A stretch of DNA of 64,000 bases from Rusavskia elegans (taxonomy: Eukaryota > Ascomycota > Lecanoromycetes > Teloschistales > Teloschistaceae): NCBI GenBank assembly GCA_011316305.1, contig SAUG01000070.1, forward strand, positions 248,001 to 312,000. Reading direction: 5' to 3'. The notes under the pieces were generated by a model. That model did not search any database. It was not told the DNA's origin and saw only the letters and a list, made by a program, of their open reading frames with translations. Of this stretch, positions 1 through 13,395 are shown in pieces. How positions within the stretch are numbered: position 1 is the first letter of the stretch; each line of letters opens with the position of its first letter. The position numbers and the translations under genes are program-made.

Positions 1-3000
1 AATATTCTAAATATTGGAAAATCTACTATAGATTATTTTACTAAAGAGCTTTAATAGTATATTTCTACTATAAACAGCCGAAAAATTACTTCCTATATCT
101 TCTTCTACAGTCTAGAGGTTGAATGTAATAATTAAAATTATAATAGACTAAATAGTATAGAAAATCGAATAGTAAATTTTAAAATTTAATAATAGCTCTT
201 TTAGTCTAATTTATAGTAGTTAAAGTAATAAAGTTCTATTTCCTATAAAACTTTAGCGCTAGTAGCCTATATATTTATTTTCCCCGCTTTTCTTTTATAA
301 ATTCTTTATCCTATTCTATAATATTATTAATCAGTATATTATTTTCGCGTAACCAATATCTTACTAGATTACTATATTATTAAAATAGTTATTATAGACG
401 GCAAGTCTACGGTAGTAACTATAATAAAAAGCGAACGCGAAATAATCTAAAACTTTTAACTATAGCGTTCGATTCTTTTATAAATTAATAAATCTATCGA
501 TTAAAATCCGAAGTTTTAATATCTTAAAAAGATTTATTCTGAAAGGTTTAAAATATCTAAAGGATTTTTACTTTCGATATTTAAATTTATTATTTAAAAT
601 AGTAATCATTTTATCCTTTAAAAAACTCGTATTTTATCGAAAAATCTAGATTTTTCTACGTTTTAATTAGAATTATTACCTTCGATATCGCCGATAACCT
701 CCTGCTAGACGTCTTTATCTAAAAAAAATAAGCGAAGTAAATTAAAGCCGAAAACTATAGTAATAATTTCGTAGAAAATAAATATTAGTACGAAACTAAA
801 ACCCGCGGTAATAGTAACTATAGTCGATTATTTTTAGTAATAAAATAATATAGATTCCTATTTCCTATTTCTATTTTCGGATATTATTTAAATAATCTTT
901 ATTTATAATTTTTATTTACCTTAGTCGATTATAATTTAGAGCTTAATAATCTTTCTAATATAGATTACTAGACTTTCTCTTCTAAAATAACTAGCAAGCG
1001 TTTATTTATAGCGAAAGTAAAAGTCGATACCGATCAAGGCTATAAATTTAAAACCGTAAAAGATTTCTATTTTCGCTTTATCGATAAGCCTAAACTTAAA
1101 ATAAAAGAATTAAAAAATAATTATCGGACTATATTCCTATTTAATTTTAATCTAGATAATATACGCGAACTTATTATAAACGTCTAGAGTCTAGAAATTA
1201 AGAAAAGAAATTAAAAATAGAAAGAAAACGAAAATCGTATTAATTAAAACGATAATAGTTAAAAGTAATCGATTTTTACAAAAATAGTTATAAATATATA
1301 TTTTTATTTTTATTTATATTAACTTTTATTTTAAAATAATTTTATTTTATCTATACTAATAGCCTATAGATTAAAGTTAAAGAATATTTAACCTTTAATA
1401 ACTCCGTTACTATTATCGAAATAATAGATATAAAAGCTTTTATCTATTTATTTATTAAATTTTATTCTTTATATAGTTTTTCTTATATCTTTTCTTTAGC
1501 TATTTCTATCGCCGATTTTATCGAATCGGCCCGCCTAAGTAATAAAATTAATTCCTACTTCGAAAGTATATCGTTTACTCTTTTTACTAATATATTTCTA
1601 GCTGCTAACCGAGTTTCAGATATCTATACGAATCTTATAGTTTATATTAAACTAATATTTAACTATAGAGCTATTTTATAGAAGTTATAGAATTAGAAAT
1701 TTAAGAGAGCAAATCTTTTAAATATATTTAATTATATAATAGATACGGATATCTTTATAATTAAAATCTATAATCTAGAATATACGCCGATAAAACTAAA
1801 ACGCGTAAAAAAGGATAGAAAGTAATTTCCGAGTCCGGATAATAACTCCTACAAGAAATAGGCTATTAAATCCTCTAATTTACGTTATCGTATAGAATAT
1901 AAAATAGCTAAAAAGAAAGCTACTATTCGCGTTATCTATAAAATTGATTCGGATATATCTATAGATAAAAGTAAAGTAGATAATTATAGTTATAATATCG
2001 ATAAAAAAGCTATAAGAAATAAAGAAAATAATACTAATATTAATAATAATAGACCTAATATCTTATTCTAAAATATAAAGTTAATACTTTTTTATTTATA
2101 TAGATAAGTTTATAAAATATTTAATAGATATTATAACTTATAATTAAAAGATTGATATATTTATATAAGGGGTTTTTACTTTACTTTTATTTATAATACC
2201 CCTATTTACTTTATTAAAATGTTTTATATACGAGATTTAAATACTTATATACTATTATATAAACTATATACTAAAGATATTACGGCTATAGAATAAATAG
2301 CTCGTTATAAAATGATATTATATATTCTACAGCCATTATACTAATACTATCTATAAATTCTATAAAAAAACTATATAAAATATACTATAAAGTAAAATAT
2401 TTTTCCGGGAATATATAGTATCTATATTATAATATTTATCGCCGTTACTACTAAAATCGTTTATTAAAAATCTTTAAATATTTAATTCGTTCTAATATTC
2501 AATTATAATACAGCTAAAAATATATCTATAATAATAATAAATTAACTTTCAATTCTAATTTTTCTATATTAGATATTCTATAGTATATTTCAATATATAT
2601 TAATAATAAAAATTTTTAAAGTTTTATATAATATTTTATATTATAAAATATATAATTAAACTATTCGTTCGATATAATTGGCTGTAGATATCTAGCTATT
2701 ATTATAGAGCGTCGAACTACCTTTTAACTAGCTGCTAATATATTATCTAAAAATAGAAGATTATTTCTAAAATATTATTTTTTAATAATAAAATATAATT
2801 TGATTTTGAAATTTATATCGAGTTTTTATTTTATAAAAAAAACTTCTAATATATAAATATTTTAATAATAATAGAATTCGTTTATTTATTCGATATATTT
2901 TTGAAATAATTTCGGAAAAAAAATAATAGATTCGAAATTGATTTTTTTTTTTTTTAGATATTTATTTCTATATTCTAGACCGTCTTTTATTTTCAGAATT

Positions 3001-3640
3001 TTTTTACTATCTATTTTCTTTTTACTATTTTAATAAATTTTATTTTTTTTAAAAAAAAATTAAAATTAAAAGAGTTTTACTTAGATTATTTAGACGATGG
3101 TTGACGATATTAGTATTATATATTATAAATCGATTTGAAAAAATATAATAATTTAATTTTTTTATATAGATAAAAAGGTTTTCTATAAACAAGTAAATAA
3201 AGTTAAAGGTTAAATTTATTATAAATATTTGAATTCGTAAAATCAATAAATCGCGGTTAAAGAATTTAAATTGATGTATAATATTATTAGCTGATTTTTC
3301 TATCTATTAAATCATAGACAGTTGAAACAATTGATAATAAATATTTACTAAAACGAAAAAAAATATCGTTTTTCGATAAATCCGTATCAAATATTTAAAA
3401 TGTTCAAAAACGTAATAAATAAAAACGTTAAAAAGTAAAAACAAAAAATAACGTTATTAGAAATCGAATTTAAAGGAATAGAGTTTAATATATTTAAATA
3501 CAAAATAGCGAATCGCGTTCGATATATACTACTACTATATTATATCGTTTCATCAAAAAAGTAATATATTTTAAAACGAAAATATCGTAATTGAATTTTA
3601 TCGAATATCTAAAAAAAATATAAATATACGATCCAAATAA
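1..3640. other. RIP-degraded repeat DNA, unclassified
   Basis: Extremely TpA-rich. Stretches such as 900-1210 and 1740-2030 still look like former coding sequence (CpG-rich codons, frames broken by TAA/TAG), but I cannot assign a transposon class. No live gene. Confidence 0.5.
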
Positions 3641-3672
3641 CGCAGTAGTAAAAAATTCGTAATCTAATAGAC

Positions 3673-3855
3673 TGTTATAGAGCAAGCTTTTATAAAGTCG
3701 AGAGGTATATAATAAATTGCCCGATTAGATTTAATACGGCTCGCTAGATTAGATAGCGGCCTTGACACGTACCTTTTATACCCGCAGGCCTCCTCTATAG
3801 AATAATAAAACCTCTATAAACCTAATTATTATCTATATTTAAACTCGTTATAATA
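3673..3855 (+). repeat. Left LTR of the 2.0-kb element
   Basis: Matches 5498-5680 along its full length, with differences that are mostly C/T or G/A transitions. Confidence 0.8.
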
Positions 3856-5497
3856 AATAGTAGGAATAATTTGGTTTAGATCCTTCTACGTTATCTATCG
3901 TAGGATCTTTAGTTCTTCTACTCGCTAAATAGCTAATAAAAATACCCAGTTGCCGACCGGTATCTCTATCTACCTCTGCGGTATTACTAGCTCCCGTAGA
4001 GCCTCTAGCAATTTTATCTATATCCTCTACGCCTTCAAATATAGTTTTTAGCCCTCCAGACTTTTTCTATCGAGATCCCGCCGAGATCCTAGGCCCCTAT
4101 ACTAAATCTTTAGCAAGAAATCCCTATCTTTTCCTAGCAAATATACGCTAAATTCGCCGGGATTAATATAAAAGTTGATCCGCCTCCGTTATAGCAGATT
4201 AGAATTTTAAGAACCAAGTCCGTTAGCTCCTTTCGTACGTATATAAAAACGCTGTATCAAAATCTATTAAAAGACGTCTTACGAAATATTTCGAATATAT
4301 AGAGATTCAGGAGCCTAGTACGTAAATACGGCAAGGTATTAAGCAGACCTTTTTACAAGCGCTCGAGAAAGAACGAGCTCGTTAAAAAGCAGCGCCTGTA
4401 CGTATTCCTACCCTAGAAGAATTTCGGCTAAAAAAACAGCAAGAAAAATAAGCGAAGAAGGCTAAATAAAAGTAAAAAAAGTTTTTTAGGCAGCAGCAGC
4501 TAAAATAGCGAGCTAAGAAAGCGAAACAGAAAGCTTTCGCGGAGATTAATTAATTACAAACCGCTTTCAGATTCTAGTATCCCTACGAATATAAACGTTG
4601 CTCGGAGAGATTCTCTTTAAATAGTCAACTCTATAGGTATATCGAAGCCTCTTATACGAAAAAATCGGCCGAAACGTCTCCTTTTATATCTCTCGCGTCT
4701 CCTTCCGCGCCTTCTATACCTTCTATACCTTATTCGGTACCTCTTTTCCTATCATTTACGTCTAAATTACCTCTATTTCTACCTAGTATTCCAGTTTCTA
4801 TATAAGAAACAGCTTCAGTACCCGAGAAGACCTCTACCCTAGTATAAACTATCGAGATCGTACCTCCTATAACGCCTCTATAAACGCCTGCCCCTTTATA
4901 TTATCGAGAAATCTCTGCTCTAGTACCTTTTACTCCTACTAAAACCACTATTTAATACAAGAAATCTCTATCTATCTATCTACTATCTTATAAACGCGCT
5001 TGTATAACGATTTCGCAGCTGTTTAATAAATTTGACTTATTATAGTTACGTAATATTTATTTAAAATTAAACCGACTAATTAGAAAGTTCGATCTAAAAA
5101 TTCTAGTTTGGCTTCTATTAAATAGTTTAAAATCTAGCTAATTAGTATCGAGTAAATTAAACTATATAAACGCTTCCGCTAGCAGCTCCGTATCGAATTC
5201 CGCCGCCTCTATACTACTTAGGCTTCTGCCTCCTAAACTATTTCGTTAGCGCTAATTCGCGTCCTCCTATTAGCTAGTAAGCTCGCCGCCCCCGTTCCTG
5301 CCGCTAATCGCGTTATAGTTATCGAAAAAGAGCTTAGAAAAATAGAAAATTATCGAGGTATTATTACGTATACTGCCCGCGCTACTAGAAGATAAAAGAT
5401 ATAGCTACTATAGTTCCTATATAGTATAACCGTCTAACCTCTCGCTAGTACTCGTTATAGTATCGAAAACGATATCTTTTTCTTTTTTTAGAGTATT

Positions 5498-5680
5498 TAT
5501 TATAGAGTAAACTTTTATAAAACCGAAAGGTATATAATAAGTTGCCCGATTAAGTTTAGTACGGCTCGCTAGATTAGATAGCGGCCTTGGCACGCACCTT
5601 TTATACCCGTAGGCCTTCTCTATAGAATAATAAAACCTCTATAAATCCAATTATTATCTATATTTGACTTCGTTATAATA
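5498..5680 (+). repeat. Right LTR of the 2.0-kb element
   Basis: Matches 3673-3855. Followed by TAGAT, the partner of TAGAC before the left LTR. Confidence 0.8.
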
Positions 5681-5804
5681 TAGATCTAACGGATTTAGCG
5701 TTTTTCGAAATTAAAAGTTAAATCCGACGGATCGCAAATTCGAATCTTTCGAAATTGAAACTAATATTTATACTTTTTCTATCGATTAAATCGATATTTA
5801 TATA

Positions 5805-5870
5805 GAATTTTTATATAGAGTTTTTATATAGAGTTTTTATATAGAGTTTTTATATAGAGTTTTTATATAT
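5805..5870 (+). repeat. 13-bp tandem repeat (SINE2 tail)
   Basis: About five units of AGTTTTTATATAG in a row. The same unit follows the SINE2 copy near 39350-39385, so it belongs to the element's 3' tail. Confidence 0.8.
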
Positions 5871-6510
5871 CGATCGAATTGAATTTGAAGTTAAAATAGA
5901 TTTAAATAAATTAACGTTTTCTCTAGTAGGATTTAGTCAAAATCTAATTGCTTCGAAAATTTTAAAAATTAAATTTTTAATAGAATATCTATATTTAGAA
6001 ATAATTATATTAACTAATCGGTTAGTATTTATTGTTTTCTAATTCTAAACAATTGAAAACAAAATTCGAATAATAAAATAGTATATATATAAATATATAA
6101 CTGCTAAAAATTAGATGATAGTAAAATATAATATTATTATAAACATTTCGGCTATAATTCGAAATGATATAGTAAATCTATTAAAAAAATAAATTTTTAC
6201 TACTTCGATCAATATATATCAATAAAAGAAAATAAATTTTTGATTATTTATTTTAAAAAGTTTTCAACAGATTTATATAATAATATAAAATTTTGAATAA
6301 TAGAAAAAATCATTAATTATAATCGCGATTAAAATCTATTTCGTAAATTAATTTCGATAATCTATACTATCTAATACTCTACGGTCTATAGACTTTCTAT
6401 TTAATTAAATTTTAGATACGTTAATTTATTTTTCGTCGATTTATAATTCGTTTTATTTCGAACTAATTATAATTTTCTTTCGAACATTTATTTTAATAGT
6501 AAAAGATCTA
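5871..6510. other. RIP-mutated AT-rich DNA
   Basis: No gene, RNA or classifiable element seen. Confidence 0.5.
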
Positions 6511-6518
6511 TTAATAAC

Positions 6519-7618
6519 TAGACTAACCGGTTCGAATCGGGTTTTCGTCGAACCGTCGGATATCCGACTCGATTTTAATAACCCGATCTAGATTCGACTC
6601 GCTAAACGATCGGGTCGGATTATAGATTTTAATTTAACTTTTAGGTCGGATTATAGACTTTAATCTAAAAATCCGACCCGAAAATCTAATCTAATCCGAT
6701 TTATAATCGTATTCGATAGTTAAATATAAAAGTTATTATAGAAAATATAAAATAGTAATATATTCTATTTAATACTAATTTATATAATAGTTACTTATAA
6801 GTATTAGTTTATATATCGGTATTATATAAATAATATTATTTTCTTTTAAATAATTCTATAGATATATATCTTTCTTCTAGAACTTTTAATCTTTTAAAAT
6901 TTATTATTAACTAGCTATTATTATATCCCCGGCTATATCCCTAGATTCTATATTAACTTTTTAATAAACTGGACGTCTATTTACTAAATAGTAATATATT
7001 TTATATAGATTACGTCTAGTTAATAATCTATAAAAAATAAGTATAGTCTGATATATATAATAATATAGTAAAGTAATATATTTATTTATTAGAAAAGTAA
7101 TTAAATATTTTTCTATTATATTCTATTAAGCTACTAACGTTATATTTTATATCCTATCGATCTTTCTATTTATATTTACGGCAGCGATATCGGTAAGAAT
7201 TTCGCGATATAATCTAACGAAAAGTACTTTAGAAATAAAAGGTTCGAAGCCTTTCTAATATCTATAGATTTCTCGAAAAGCGATAGTTTTAGACTTTTAT
7301 TTATATTTCTTTTAATAGATTCTTAGCTGGATTATTTTAGAATATATTACTCTAGAGTACTACCGGTACTATAGCGTTATAAGATCTTCTTTTACCTTTT
7401 TCTTTATCTTTTCCGATTCTGTTTCCTCGAGTCTTCGCTATATCTCTATAGTAAATGGTTAGAAAAAAATAGAGATTTATAGGCAATATAATATAGGAAA
7501 AGAATTATATTTTAATATTAGAATTATATCTATATATATATTTTCAGCATTTTAACGGATTAAACCCGGGTTCGAGTCGGATCGAACTATAGAAAAATCC
7601 GATCCGACGGCCAGTCTA
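6519..7618 (+). mobile_element. hAT-like transposon, 1.1 kb, internally deleted
   Basis: Flanked by the perfect 8-bp duplication TTAATAAC (6511-6518 and 7619-7626). Terminal inverted repeats are TAGACTAACCGG... and ...CGGCCAGTCTA, with subterminal CGGGTCGG/CCGACCCG motifs. The interior shares a tract with the longer copy at 25371-27315 in the opposite orientation. No intact transposase. The hAT class is inferred from the 8-bp duplication and the terminus layout. Confidence 0.85.
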
Positions 7619-7626
7619 TTAATAAC

Positions 7627-8263
7627 CAATAGTCTATTAAAATAGTTATCGTCGATAGATAAAAGTTTTAATTAAATTACCAGATTAATCGAATAGAATT
7701 TTATAATAGAAAGAAAATCTAAATCGTATATAAAATATTCGATTCAACGAAATATTTTAAAAAAAGGAATCCGTTAATATAAAATATTTCGTTTTATAAT
7801 AGCTAGTAGCGTATATCTATAATAGAACTATAAAAAGTTTTTATTTTTTAGATTAAAAAATTTAGCTTTATATATATTATTATAACAGATTTTAAAATAA
7901 TTTTTTTTACTTTTATAAATTTAATAGATTTTAGATATTTTATATCTTTCGGCGATAGATTCGATAAAACGTTAACTATATTATTAAATCGAAATCTTTA
8001 TATGAATTCGTTAAAGGCTGTAATAATAAAAAAAGTTTTTTACGATATCAAAGTTAAAATATAGTAATAAAAGAATTTTAATATAATTTTTATCCGAATA
8101 TCCTATAAATTAAAAGCGAAATATAAATTCTATTATTTAATTAGTTTGTTTCGGTTTTCTATCGATTTATAGATAATTCGCTATAGATATTTGAATTTTC
8201 GTTTTTAATTTCTAAAATATTTAGTTTTAATAAAATAAAATAGAACTAGAATTTCGACTATTA
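7627..8263. other. RIP-mutated AT-rich DNA
   Basis: No gene or classifiable element seen. Confidence 0.5.
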
Positions 8264-8271
8264 ATAATAAA

Positions 8272-9167
8272 TAGACTGGCTACTTCGAGTCGAATTCCCG
8301 TCGGTATTTCGGAAATCCGACTCGAGTTTTAGCGAGTCGGTTCGACCCGACCTATTAAATAATTTGAATCGATTTCTAATATTAGAACCGAGAGTCAAAT
8401 TAGTAGACTGGCTACTTCGGGTCGGGTTCCCGTCGAACCGTCGGGAATCCGACCCGATTTTAGCGGGTTAAACCGGTTTAACTCGCTAAACGATCGGGTC
8501 CGGATTAAACCCGGGTTAAACCCGGATATCCGCTAAACCTTTTTATTTAATTATATAATAATAAAATATATTAATTTATTTATTATATAATTATATATAA
8601 AAGTAATAAAATCAGATAATATAATTAATCTAACTAGAATCTTTCTAGCTAACGTAGTTAATTAATTAGAATTTTTTTAAATTATTCGTATAATTTCTAT
8701 ACTAGAATTATACTTTTATACTAGGGCTTAGTACCAAGATCTAATCTTGGCGGATCGGATCGGGTCGAGTTAGCTAACCCGAGTTCGAAACCCGACCCGA
8801 CGGCCAGCCTACAAATTAGATTATAAAATAGAAACCGACGGAAATCCGATCCGATCTACGAAAACTTCTATATATAGTATAATACTATAGGTAATTAATA
8901 ATTTAATTAATTTTATTTAAAGATAATATATTTATATAATATATTTAGTTTAATTTGAAACTTTTCAACTAGCGTGATTAATTAATAGAAGTTTTTATAA
9001 ATAGATAGATACAACTTTTATATTCAAGTTATATTTTTATTCTATAGTTATATTTTTATATTAGAGTTTAACGGTTTTAGCGGGTCGAATTCGAGTTTCC
9101 GAATTCGATCCGGAACCGAGTCGGATTAGCTAATCTAGATTCGAAATCCGATCCGACAGCCAATCTA
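8272..9167 (+). mobile_element. hAT-like element, host of a nested copy
   Basis: Perfect 8-bp duplication ATAATAAA (8264-8271 and 9168-9175). Ends TAGACTGGCTAC... and ...GCCAATCTA. It is interrupted by a second family member at 8404-8811; without that copy and its duplication it is about 480 bp. Confidence 0.85.
8404..8811 (+). mobile_element. Nested hAT-like element, 408 bp
   Basis: Perfect duplication CAAATTAG (8396-8403 and 8812-8819). Ends TAGACTGGCTAC... and ...CGGCCAGCCTA. Inserted inside the related element 8272-9167, so it moved later. Confidence 0.88.
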
Positions 9168-9175
9168 ATAATAAA

Positions 9176-10405
9176 GTATATATTTATCCAATTATATTTA
9201 AATTAAACGATATTAATAAAGTTCGTTTTGTTAATTACTAAAAAAACAATCTATTTTAAAAAGAAATTTAGATTTTTAGTATATTGATATATAATGATAA
9301 TTAGAGGTAACTATAGATAATACGAATACGATCTTTATTATCATTATATAAAATATCCTTTATTAAAAAGTTGTATTAAAAATGGTATAAAATCTATATT
9401 TTTTAATCTAATTTACTAATATTAGTATTAGTATTTTCTATAAATTTCAATTTATTTTAAATATATTCAAAAGCAAGAAAAAAATTTATAAATCTAAATA
9501 AATATATAGATTTATTAATAATATCGATTATAAATTTCGTCTATTCTTTTACCGATAGATTTATCCGAAATATACAATGGTTTTCGGCTATAATTAAAAA
9601 TATAAATAAATAATAAAAAAAATCCATTATATATTCGAAAATTGATACTAGATAATTTTTTTTATTTAATTTTAATAGCAAGTTTTTAGATTCGTAATAT
9701 AGTAAGAATTTTAATTTATCGTTAATTATTAATATAATTCTTTTTTATATTTTATTCAAATTCGGTTATTTTTCGACAAACGTAATATATTATATAAATA
9801 TAACGATATTTAATATATTTTTAATATAAAAATACTATATATATAGTATATCTAGAATATTTCTTTTATTTATTCTAAAATATCTAAAATAATATAAAAT
9901 ATATATATTCTTTTTTATTAATATCTTTTATATTTGATATTCGATAAATCAATAATTCGATAAACAAATTAAACGTTAATATATTAATATCGAATATATA
10001 ATAATAAAATTTACCTTCTAGTTCAAATATAATTAATAAAATAGTTTAATATTAAAAATCAAATAGTATTCTAATATATACAAAAGTTTAAATTTAATTT
10101 AATTTATATTTGTTATTTTAATCGAAATCTATTTCGAAATTAAAGCCGTCATCGGAAAATCTATATATATAATTACTAATAGTTTAAAAAAAATCAATAG
10201 ATTAATAGATTTTTTTTACTATTTAAACGATTCTAACGACTTTTAATTTGACAGACTAAAAATTCTATTTAACGTTTTTGAAATATTATCTAATAATATA
10301 ATTCGCTATCGTAAATTATAATTTTCGTTTAAAATTTCTAAATTGTCAGCCGAATCTTTTTATAAATAGAATATTTATTTTCGATAGATATTTAACGATT
10401 AATAT
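9176..10405. other. RIP-mutated DNA with an R1 fragment
   Basis: About 9940-10055 matches the 3' end of repeat R1 on the minus strand (ATTCGATAAATCAATAATTC, then a run comparable to R1 copies). The rest is unclassified. Confidence 0.45.
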
Positions 10406-10424
10406 ATTATTTAATATTTATATA

Positions 10425-10848
10425 TATATACGATAAATAATTCGGATTTTGATTTTAGTCTTTTATAATTTTAACGCTAGAGGTATTAAACCGATCAGAT
10501 TACGTAATTATTTGGTATTTAAGTATTTTACCGAGAATTCGAATTAAAGATTCCCGAAGAAACTAGATCTGGACTAAAACCTAGAGGGAAACCGTAATTT
10601 ATTTAACTTTAATTAATTTAATTTCTTTTAATCGACCAGGCTAGGCCGAAACGATCTACTATCTAGTCTTTTTATATTTTAAAATTCTATAAAAATCGAC
10701 TAGGGTCGATAGAAAGAATTTAAGTATTTAGGTTAGCTTTTAAGGAATTCGAACCTCCGACCTATTAGATTAACTCCGTTAATTCCGAAAAGCGCTGGAT
10801 CCGCCGGGCCTTCAAGTTACGCAGCGTTATTACTACGCTATCTAGGCC
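10425..10848 (-). mobile_element. SINE1 copy (tRNA-derived)
   Basis: On the minus strand it starts GGCCTAGATAGCG and carries an A-box-like segment and a B box near GGTTCGAA. An imperfect duplication beginning ATTATTT flanks it (10406 on and 10849 on, one mismatch in the first 14). Confidence 0.75.
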
Positions 10849-11281
10849 ATTATTTTATATTTATATAAATAAATAAACTAACTATTTTAAAATAGATTTT
10901 CAAATTTTATAGATATTTCGAAAATTTATTTCTAAAATAGTATCAATTTTATCTTTTAAAATTACAATTTAAAAGTTACTAATATATTATTCAAATAAAT
11001 AAATTAAAAAATCCTCTATAAATAAATTTAAAAACGTAAAATTACTTTTTTTCGAAATAAAATTAATATTCGTTTTAAATATTTTAGATATTATTTAATT
11101 TTTTATAAATAGATTTTAGTATTATTTATATAGATTAATATAATCTTTTCTAATAGATATAATATTATATCGGTCTAGTATTTTAAATATAGCGATGAAT
11201 TTTATTTATTTATATATATTATCGAAGTTTTTTTCTATTAACAATAAATAAAAATATTAAATTTATTTAAATTACAATATT

Positions 11282-11690
11282 TGGATTTCGAAACGGATTG
11301 GGTCGAATCGGATTCTAGAATCTCTGATCCGATCCGAAGCGGGTTAGAATATCTTCGGGTTGGATTATAAACGGATTCTCGCGGATTTATCCCGTTTAAA
11401 AAACGAACTAATTAATTCCCGCGCTAATACAGGCGCTAAATTAGCGTATAGAAGCTTTTCTAGTAGTTTTTTATATAAAAAAGTAAAAACTTATATATAC
11501 GCTAATTTAGCGACTATATTCAATTAATAGGAAATTATTTTAAAAACTACTATTTTTAGTAAATCTCGATCCGAACCCGATCCGTTTCGATTCGAGTCGG
11601 ATCGATACTTATATAACTCGACCCAGTTTCGACCTAAACCCGTTCGGGTCGGGTTCGGATCGAGTTCGGGTCGGGAATTTCTATCTTCTA
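11282..11690. repeat. Subterminal-repeat-rich element with 17-bp inverted repeat
   Basis: Both ends are dense in CGGGTCGG-type motifs, as in the hAT-like family, but I find no matching termini or 8-bp duplication. A perfect 17-bp inverted repeat (11434-11450 against 11496-11512, core CGCTAAATTAGCG) sits in the middle. Confidence 0.5.
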
Positions 11691-13194
11691 TTCCGAAAAG
11701 CAATAATATTGAATTTTGAATTGATAGAACTATTATATATAATTAACGATTTGAAATTAGATGGTTTAAATATTCTACCTATAATATACATCTATAATTG
11801 AAAAAAAAATAACTATTCGATTTCGTTATAATATTAAAATTTTGAATATAAACTACTATATATTTTCTTTTATATCGTTTACAATAATTATTGATATTAT
11901 AAAAATAGAATATATAAAAAATATTAACTTTTCGAAATATATCATTGTATCTTATTTATATAATTTATAATAAATTATATTATTATTGATACGATCTATA
12001 TTATTGAAATTATAAATTTTTAAATATCTAGACTTCGGTTTTTTTTTAAAGATATTAATATCTATTTTTTTTTAAAAGAATCTATTATAAATTTCTAATG
12101 ATTAAATATACTTTTGTATTTTTCGATAACAGCGGCTATTTTTTTTCGCTATTAATAATATATTGTTATCGTTAAATAGATAATATTTTATATTAGAATT
12201 TATAGATATCGTAGAAAATTTGATTTTAACGGAATCGATATTATTAATCGAATTTATATTAAATTTCGCTAAATTTTGAAAATATTTCCTTTATTAACCG
12301 AGTTAAAAATATTATAATTATTTAAAATACTCTATAGATTATTTATATTCAATAATATTTGACGATATACGATTTTATTCTACAAAATAATAGTAGTAGT
12401 AAACGTCGTAGTAGTTCAAATAGCTGTTTATTTTATAATTTATTAATTACGTATATAATAATGTTTTCGATATATTTTATTATAAAAGAATCTATATTAT
12501 AAATAGCGATATAGTAGTTTTTATACTAATTTTTAATAATTTTATCAAATTGGATTTATCAGAATATAATTAACGGCGAATAGTTTACGTTATCAACGTT
12601 TACGAATTTAAAATGAATATAAAATATATATATAAAATCGACATCGTTAAAGTTAAATTTAATTTTAAACGTTAATTTTAGTTTAGATTCGATGAAATTT
12701 ATAATTGACGAAAATATTATTTTAATATTATATTAAAAATGTTTTTATTTTATAATTATTATAATAGTAAATTTTTAAATCTAATAATATATTTAAAGTC
12801 ATAAATTTTACGAATATTAAAATAAATAATGATTTTATATTATTTATAACTATTACAAATATATTTTTCCTTGTAATTTTCGAAAATTAGTTTTTTATAA
12901 TAAAATATCTATATCTAATAGAAAATCAATTTATATATTATTAAAATTATAGATATTTTATATAGATTTTATTAAAACGAAATAGTTTTTAAAATAGAAA
13001 GTAAAAACGACGAATTTATCTGTTTAATAAATTTATTTCTCTATATCGCTGTTAGAAATTTACTTCGATAGTTTTTTAATTTTGATATTATCTAAAGTTT
13101 TAAAGTTTAAATATATTCTATTTATAAATTAAAAGAAAAATAGTATACTAGAAATGTTGAAAAATAATATCTATATTATATATTAGTAAATTTA

Positions 13195-13395
13195 AGTCGA
13201 TTTTAACCTTTCTAGTTCTTTTAGTTGATTTTTAGCAAAAACCGACTAAAATTAACTAATAGCAAATCTCGGATATATCCGAAACTGCGTAGCTACGTAG
13301 CTACGAATGCCTACAACGGCTACGATAACTAAACGACTAAGACGGCTAAAACGTTATTATAGAAACTATCGAAATAGTCGTTTCTAAAAAAAAAT
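13195..13395 (+). repeat. G-block repeat, degraded copy
   Basis: Resembles the blocks at 22622 and 56409: a near-palindromic TATATCCGAA, then GCTACGTAGCTACG, then GACTAAGACGGCTAAAACG. More mutated than those two. Confidence 0.5.

Larger units (their letters stand above)
3673..5680 (+). mobile_element. Small LTR retrotransposon, 2.0 kb, RIP-mutated
   Basis: Direct repeats 3673-3855 and 5498-5680 (183 bp each) begin TGTTATAGAG (right copy TATTATAGAG, a TG-to-TA change) and end CGTTATAATA. The 5-bp duplication is TAGAC on the left and TAGAT on the right. The 1.64-kb interior is too small for pol. Its plus strand holds a decayed protein: a Lys/Gln-rich helical stretch (about 4400-4560), then a C2H2-finger-like remnant (about 4580-4665), then Pro/Ser-rich sequence. 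Stops are explained by CAA/CAG to TAA/TAG. Likely a non-autonomous, gag-like element. Confidence 0.8.
3641..5870 (+). repeat. SINE2 copy split by an LTR element
   Basis: The 5' part (about 3641-3672) matches the first 32 bases of the SINE2 copy near 39196, ending at TAGAC. The 3' part (5681-5870) continues with a tRNA-like B box (ATTCGAATC near 5740) and a tail of 13-bp tandem units. The LTR element 3673-5680 lies between, with duplicated TAGAC/TAGAT. Confidence 0.6.

Noticed and set aside
3049..3685. Small minus-strand frames in AT-rich DNA
   Set aside because: Ile/Tyr/Phe/Asn-rich products expected by chance at this composition; no conserved motif.
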